Shown: positions 59,748-64,000 of the stretch, piece by piece
Numbering within the stretch: position 1 is the stretch's first letter
Layout: every line of letters begins with the position of its first letter
Assembly: GCA_016214955.1 (NCBI GenBank)
Contig: JACRMN010000013.1
Span: forward strand, 1-64,000
Source of the DNA: Deltaproteobacteria bacterium
GTDB taxonomy: Bacteria > Myxococcota > Myxococcia > Myxococcales > Anaeromyxobacteraceae
Direction: 5' to 3'
Length of the DNA: 64,000 nt
The notes under the pieces: model-generated
The model's input: the letters and a program-made list of their open reading frames with translations, nothing else
Databases searched by the model: none
Told to the model about the DNA's origin: nothing
Translations under genes and position numbers: made by a program

Positions 59748-60395
59748 TCACTTCTTGAAGGTGTCGTAGGCCGCCTTGCCCGTCGCCAGCTCCGGCGGCA
59801 GGGGCGCATCCTCGTCGAGGTCCAGGCAGCGCAGCACGCCGGCGGGCTTCTCCTGGTAGCGGAGACCGCTCTCGGGGCACACCATCACTCCCTGGACGTC
59901 GGGCTTGGGCAGCCGGTGGCCGTGCCGGCTCATCCACCCGGCAAAGCGCGCCGGCACACCCACCATCAGCGCGTAGTCGGGCACGTCCTTTGCGACCACG
60001 GCGCCGGCCGCCACGAAGGCGTAGCGCCCGATGGTGACGCCGCAGACCACGGTCGCGTTGGCACCGATCGAGGCCCCGCGGCGGAGCAGGGTCTTCTCGT
60101 ACAGCGCACGGCGGACCACCTGCGACCGGGGATTGGTGACGTTGGTGAGCACGCAGGAGGGGCCCAGGAAGACGTCGTCCTCGATGACCGTCCCCTCGTA
60201 GATGGAGACGTTGTTCTGCACCTTGACGTTGTTGCCGATCGTGACCTGGCCGGCGATGGAGCAGTTCTGGCCGAAGCTGCAGCGCTCGCCAATGACCGCG
60301 CCCGAGAGCACGTGGCAGAAGTGCCAGAGCTTGGTGCCCTTGCCGATCCGGGCGCCCTCGTCGACGTACGACGACTCGTGAACGAAGTAGTCCAT
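59748..60395 (-). CDS. wbpD: UDP-sugar N-acetyltransferase (WbpD-like)
   Basis: 215 residues, left-handed beta-helix of hexapeptide repeats ([20 protein letters not shown] to [21 protein letters not shown]). Two-thirds is helix repeats; the C-terminal tail reads [15 protein letters not shown]. Acetylates the 3-amino group to give UDP-GlcNAc(3NAc)A. The ATG at 60395 directly starts the conserved N-terminus. Between wbpB and wbpE on the same strand. Confidence 0.92.
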   Translation of the reverse strand: MDYFVHESSYVDEGARIGKGTKLWHFCHVLSGAVIGERCSFGQNCSIAGQVTIGNNVKVQNNVSIYEGTVIEDDVFLGPSCVLTNVTNPRSQVVRRALYEKTLLRRGASIGANATVVCGVTIGRYAFVAAGAVVAKDVPDYALMVGVPARFAGWMSRHGHRLPKPDVQGVMVCPESGLRYQEKPAGVLRCLDLDEDAPLPPELATGKAAYDTFKK

Positions 60396-60410
60396 GAATA
60401 CCTCTCGCGC

Positions 60411-61367
60411 CTAGCGTGTCCGGACGACGAAGGGATGCGTCCGGTCGCCCCCCGCCCGCACCACCGGGGCCTCCCGGATGTCGTGCGCCAGCGTGACCGA
60501 GGCCCGGGCGTCGTCGATTCCGAAGCCGCGTCCGGCGAGGATCTCCCGGTAGACGGCCGTGTGGAGATCGGCAAACCCGTCCGAGAACTCGACCTCCTCG
60601 CCCCCGATGGTCAGGGAGCGGTAGGTGGTCCGGCCCTTGTTGCGCTGCTCCTCGGGAATGTCGCGCTTGTCGAGCGACAGGAACCACCGGACGGTTGCCC
60701 GCTCCAGCTCGAGCACGCCGCCCGCGCGAGTGGGCTCGGAGAGGTGGACCTGCATCTCCTTCACGCCGCCGAAGATCCAGGCGAGCATGTCGAAGAAGTG
60801 GATGCCGATGTTCGTGGCGATGCCACCCGACTTGTCCTGCGCTCCCTTCCAGGAGACGGCGTACCAGCGCCCGCGGGAGGTGATGTAGGTGAGGTCCACC
60901 ACGTGTCGCTTCTTTCCGGCGGGCTCGGCACGGATCCGATCGCGCAGGGCGACGATGGAGGGGTGGAGCCTGAGCTGCAGGATGTTGTAGACCCGCCGCC
61001 CGGTCTCGGCTTCCAGCTCCGCGAGGGCATCGAGATTCCACGGGTTGAGGACCAGCGGCTTCTCGCAGATGGCGTCGGCGCCCACGCGCAGCGCGAAGCG
61101 GATGTGCGCGTCGTGCAGGTAGTTGGGCGCGCAGATGGAGAGGTAGTGGAGCCGCTCCTCCTCGCTCCTGCGACGCAGCTTCTCGATGGCCCGGTCGAAC
61201 CGCTCGAACTCTCGGTAGTAGGACACATCGTCGAAGTAGCGATCGAGGACGCCGACCGCGTCGTGCGGATCGAGCGCAGCGATCAGGCGGTTGCCAGTAT
61301 CCCGGATGGCCTGTAGGTGGCGCGGGGCGATGTACCCGGCTACCCCGGTGATGGCGAAGTTCTTCAC
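60411..61367 (-). CDS. wbpB: UDP-GlcNAcA 3-dehydrogenase (WbpB-like)
   Basis: 318-residue Gfo/Idh/MocA-type oxidoreductase. KNFAITGVAGYIAPRHLQAI (2-21) is the NAD site; the catalytic segment reads ICEKPLVLNPWN, and the C-terminal domain has GGIATNIGIHFFDML. Oxidises C3 of UDP-GlcNAcA. The GTG at 61367, with GGAG about eight bases before it, gives the known WbpB N-terminus. Divergent from the wbpI-like gene by 71 bases with a shared dyad. Confidence 0.92.
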   Translation of the reverse strand: MKNFAITGVAGYIAPRHLQAIRDTGNRLIAALDPHDAVGVLDRYFDDVSYYREFERFDRAIEKLRRRSEEERLHYLSICAPNYLHDAHIRFALRVGADAICEKPLVLNPWNLDALAELEAETGRRVYNILQLRLHPSIVALRDRIRAEPAGKKRHVVDLTYITSRGRWYAVSWKGAQDKSGGIATNIGIHFFDMLAWIFGGVKEMQVHLSEPTRAGGVLELERATVRWFLSLDKRDIPEEQRNKGRTTYRSLTIGGEEVEFSDGFADLHTAVYREILAGRGFGIDDARASVTLAHDIREAPVVRAGGDRTHPFVVRTR

Positions 61368-61382
61368 GCTCGAGTCTCCAAC

Positions 61383-61400
61383 GTGCCGGGCCTCCGGCAC
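61383..61400. promoter_or_regulatory. Dyad between wbpB- and wbpI-like genes
   Basis: GTGCCGG-GCCT-CCGGCAC (61383-61400), perfect 7-base arms in the middle of a 71-base divergent gap. It could coordinate both directions. Confidence 0.4.
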
Positions 61401-61438
61401 TCCCCCTGTGGGGTCGGATGATGTAATAGGCTGGTCCG

Positions 61439-62542
61439 ATGCATCGACACAAGCTCGTAACCGTCATTGGTGCCCGGCCGCAGTTCATCAAGGCATCCGC
61501 CGTCAGCCGTGCACTGGCAACATCGAGGGTGTTCTCCGAGGTCATCATCCACACTGGGCAGCACTTCGACGACAACATGTCGAAGGTGTTCTTCGACGAG
61601 CTAGCCATCCCGGCGCCTCGCCACAACCTCGGGATCGGCTCTCTTGGTCACGGTGCCATGACCGGGCGCATGCTCGAGCGGATCGAGCAGATCCTGCTAG
61701 CCGAGAGGCCGAGCCTGGTCCTGGTGTACGGCGACACCAATTCGACGCTCGCGGGAGCGCTGGCCGCACGCAAGCTCCAGGTCCCCGTCGCACACGTGGA
61801 GGCGGGGCTGAGAAGCTTCAACCTCCGGATGCCAGAGGAGGTGAACCGCATCCTGACCGATCGCATCAGCGACCTGCTCTTCTGCCCCACCAGCAGCGCG
61901 GTGGCGAATCTGAGGGCCGAAGGGTTCGAGGGGTTCCCGTGCCGGATCCACCTGACCGGCGACGTCATGGAGGACACGGCACGTCACTTCGGCAGGCTCG
62001 CAGCCGGCAAGGCGACGGTGGTCGATCGCCTTTCCCTTCGAGGGCGGCCATTCGCACTGTGCACGCTTCATCGCGCCGAGAACACGGATGACGCGGGCCG
62101 CCTGGCATCCATCGTCGCCGCCCTTCATGAGATCGCTCGGGAGCTACCCGTCGTCCTGCCGCTCCATCCCCGGACCGCCGGCGCTATCCGCCGGCAGGCC
62201 ATTGCCATCGACCTCCAGGTCATCGAGCCGGTCGGCTACATCGACATGGTGGCCCTGCTCCAGGCGGCCCGGCTGGTGCTGACGGACAGCGGCGGCCTGC
62301 AAAAGGAGGCCTACTTCTTCGAGCGGCCCTGCGTGACCCTCCGCGACGAGACCGAGTGGGTCGAGCTCGTGCAGGGGGGCTGCAATTGGCTCGCCGGCGC
62401 CACCACGCAAGGGATCCTGGCTGCGTACCGCAGTGCAGCCGCCGCTCGGCCGGACTTCTCGACCAAGCTCTACGGAGGCGGCGCGGCCAGCAGTGCCATC
62501 GTCGCCGCCATTGAAGACTACTTCGCTGCCGACAGGCAGTGA
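61439..62542 (+). CDS. wbpI: UDP-GlcNAc(3NAc)A 2-epimerase (WbpI-like)
   Basis: 367 residues of the WecB/WbpI epimerase family. TVIGARPQFIKASAVSR (8-24), HTGQHFDDNMSKVFF, GDTNSTLAG, HVEAGLRSFNLRMPEEVNR and LTDSGGLQKEAYF. It is closer in these motifs to the WbpI/MnaA type than the FnlC-type epimerase in the same window. Converts UDP-GlcNAc(3NAc)A to the mannuronic form. Completes WbpA-B-E-D-I. Confidence 0.93.
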   Translation: MHRHKLVTVIGARPQFIKASAVSRALATSRVFSEVIIHTGQHFDDNMSKVFFDELAIPAPRHNLGIGSLGHGAMTGRMLERIEQILLAERPSLVLVYGDTNSTLAGALAARKLQVPVAHVEAGLRSFNLRMPEEVNRILTDRISDLLFCPTSSAVANLRAEGFEGFPCRIHLTGDVMEDTARHFGRLAAGKATVVDRLSLRGRPFALCTLHRAENTDDAGRLASIVAALHEIARELPVVLPLHPRTAGAIRRQAIAIDLQVIEPVGYIDMVALLQAARLVLTDSGGLQKEAYFFERPCVTLRDETEWVELVQGGCNWLAGATTQGILAAYRSAAAARPDFSTKLYGGGAASSAIVAAIEDYFAADRQ

Positions 62543-62571
62543 GGCGCCGGCTGGTTTGCCCGCCGGCCCAC

Positions 62572-64000
62572 CTACCTCCCCACCCTCTTCCCCGCCTCCC
62601 GGAGCCCCCAGGCAGCGAGCTCACCGGCGCGCGCCAGGCTGTCGGCCTCGGCGTAGCAGCGCAGCTCGGCGGCGTTGCCGGAGGGGCGCAGGTGCACCAC
62701 CTCGCCGCTCGCGAGCGTGACGCGCAGCCCGTCGGTCTGGTCGAGGCCGGCCACGGGCCCGAGCCCGGCGAAGAAGATGGAGAGCTGCTCCCGCGAGCTC
62801 GAGAGCGCCGCCAGCAGGCTCTTCGAGTCGGCGGTGGGCACGTCCTGGATGCGGTCGCTGGCGGTGAAGCGGCGCGGCAGGCTGGTGAGCAGCCCCGAGA
62901 CCGGCACCCCGGCCCGGGCGGCGGCGTCGAGCACCGCCAGGGCCGGCAGCACGGCGTCGCGCGTGGCCAGCGGCGCGAGCCGGCGGCCGTCGCGCTCCAC
63001 GGGGCTCCCCAGCAGCAGCCCGCCGTTGGCCTCGAAGCCCACCACCGGCCCGCGGGCGCCGGCCACCGCCCCCTGCATGGCCTCGATGACGTAGGGCGAG
63101 CCGATGCGGGTCCGCACCACCCGGCGGAAGCGGCCGCACTTCTCGAGCGCGCTGTTGCAGCTCACCGGTGCCACCACGGTGTCGGCGCCGAGCGCCGCGG
63201 CGCACAGGAGCCCCACGATGTCCCCGCGCAGCCAGGTGCCGGCCTCGTCGCCCACCAGCGGCCGGTCGCCGTCGCCGTCGGTGGACACCAGCGCGTCGAG
63301 CCGGTGCTCGGCCGCCCAGGCCCGCGCCTGCCGCTGGTCGGCCTCGGCCACCGCCTCGGTGTCCACCGGGACGAAGGCGTCGGTGCGGCCCAGGGCCACC
63401 GGCTCGCCGCCGAGGCGGGCCACCAGCTCGGCGAGGAGATCGCGCGAGGCGCTGGAGTGCTGCCAGATGCCCACGCGCTTCCCGCGCAGCATGCCGGGCG
63501 CGAAGAAGTCGAGGTAGCGGCGCAGGTACCCCTCGGCGGCCGCCGGGCTCGCCGGCGGAAGGGGCGTGGCGCCGAGCCCCTCGGGCCGCTCGACCTCGCG
63601 GGCGAGGATGGGCGCCTCGTCGGCCTTCAGGATCTCGCCCTGGGGCTTGTAGAACTTGATCCCGTTCCGGTCGAACGGGATGTGGCTGCCGGTCACCATC
63701 ACCGCGGCGGCGCCGGCCTGGCCGGCGTGGAGCGCCAGCGCCGGCGTTGGCACCACACCGCAGAAGCGGACCTCCCGGCCGGCCTGCCGGATGGCGGCGG
63801 CGCAGGCGGCGGCGATGCGGGGGCTGCTGGGTCGCAGGTCGTGGGCCAGCACCACGGGAGCCGCCGGTCCGGCGGCGGGCAGGGTCCGGAGGAAGGCCAG
63901 GGCGAAGGCGTGGCAGACCTCGTCGGTCATCGCGGCCACCAGGCCGCGCACGCCGCTGGTGCCGAAGCCCACGCCGCTCGATGCACTCAGCTCGCGAAGG
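62572..64000 (-). CDS. Phosphohexomutase (PMM/PGM), cut by the window edge
   Basis: At least 466 residues of a phosphomannomutase/phosphoglucomutase. FGTSGVRGLVAAMTDE at the start, the phosphoserine loop as VMVTGSHIPFDRNGIKF, the metal loop DGDGDRP and the sugar-binding GFEANGGLL. The GTG at 63972 is a possible start, but the frame stays open to 64000, and the preceding residues LRELSASSGVGFGTSG look like the usual N-terminus of this group, so the true start probably lies beyond the edge. It would supply mannose-1-P or glucose-1-P for the nucleotide sugars of the locus. Confidence 0.9.
   Translation of the reverse strand, partial: LRELSASSGVGFGTSGVRGLVAAMTDEVCHAFALAFLRTLPAAGPAAPVVLAHDLRPSSPRIAAACAAAIRQAGREVRFCGVVPTPALALHAGQAGAAAVMVTGSHIPFDRNGIKFYKPQGEILKADEAPILAREVERPEGLGATPLPPASPAAAEGYLRRYLDFFAPGMLRGKRVGIWQHSSASRDLLAELVARLGGEPVALGRTDAFVPVDTEAVAEADQRQARAWAAEHRLDALVSTDGDGDRPLVGDEAGTWLRGDIVGLLCAAALGADTVVAPVSCNSALEKCGRFRRVVRTRIGSPYVIEAMQGAVAGARGPVVGFEANGGLLLGSPVERDGRRLAPLATRDAVLPALAVLDAAARAGVPVSGLLTSLPRRFTASDRIQDVPTADSKSLLAALSSSREQLSIFFAGLGPVAGLDQTDGLRVTLASGEVVHLRPSGNAAELRCYAEADSLARAGELAAWGLREAGKRVGR

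Noticed and set aside
27834-62542. JUMPstart/ops element for RfaH-type antitermination of the polysaccharide locus
   Set aside because: No GGCGGTAG core was found in an intergenic, correctly oriented position; one partial match at about 10730 is inside the ECF sigma gene.

Overview
The window is very G+C-rich with G/C-ending codons and dense bacterial gene packing. It combines an NtrB/NtrC cassette, ECF sigma/anti-sigma pairs, a DUF4388 (PATAN) response regulator, FHA and RCC1-type proteins, and small repeat-rich secreted proteins. This points to a Myxococcota member, most likely close to Anaeromyxobacter. That is an inference from gene content and composition; no ribosomal or other marker gene is present. 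No rRNA, tRNA, transposase, CRISPR array or phage gene was recognised.

Layout. 1-5 kb: membrane-anchored hydrolase, then the nitrogen cassette glnB-ntrB-ntrC. 4.6-6.4 kb: three small secreted or short proteins on the minus strand, two with recent in-frame DNA repeats. All three are preceded by a shared bipartite promoter-like motif with a constant 16-base spacer. 6.7-10.8 kb: a minus-strand operon of ECF sigma, membrane anti-sigma/DUF4384, a secreted caspase-like protease with a barrel-like C-terminus, and a seven-repeat RCC1 lipoprotein. 11.1-16.4 kb: glnA with a sigma-54-type promoter, an MFS transporter, a PATAN response regulator and NagZ. 16.4-25.3 kb: a translationally coupled minus-strand operon of a large coiled-coil membrane protein, a TPR-metalloprotease, MoxR, DUF58 and BatA-like proteins. 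25.5-27.7 kb: a second ECF sigma/anti-sigma pair, a small secreted protein, a repeat patch and an FHA protein.

27.8-64 kb is a large surface-polysaccharide (O-antigen/capsule) locus. It encodes GDP-sugar enzymes (Gmd, Fcl-like), a WbpA-like UDP-GlcNAc dehydrogenase, a WbpP-like epimerase, the export machinery (Wzz-like, SLBB export protein), and the WbpM/WbpV/WbpL-like starting-sugar set. It also carries a WbpG-HisH-HisF amidination module, an FnlA-FnlB-FnlC-WbuB module for UDP-L-FucNAc, and WbpE-WbpD-WbpB-WbpI for a 2,3-diamino mannuronic acid. The centre (about 49-58.5 kb) holds the strain-variable genes: flippase, an AsnB-type amidotransferase, three glycosyltransferases, a polymerase-like membrane protein and a methyltransferase. 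These use visibly less G+C than the flanks, which suggests an imported core. A phosphohexomutase runs off the right edge.

Together the genes predict a Wzx/Wzy-type polymer started by a 6-deoxy-HexNAc and containing L-FucNAc and an amidinated, possibly amidated, diamino-mannuronic acid. The most unusual non-glycan unit is the sigma/anti-sigma/caspase/RCC1 operon, which may be a protease-linked sigma switch.
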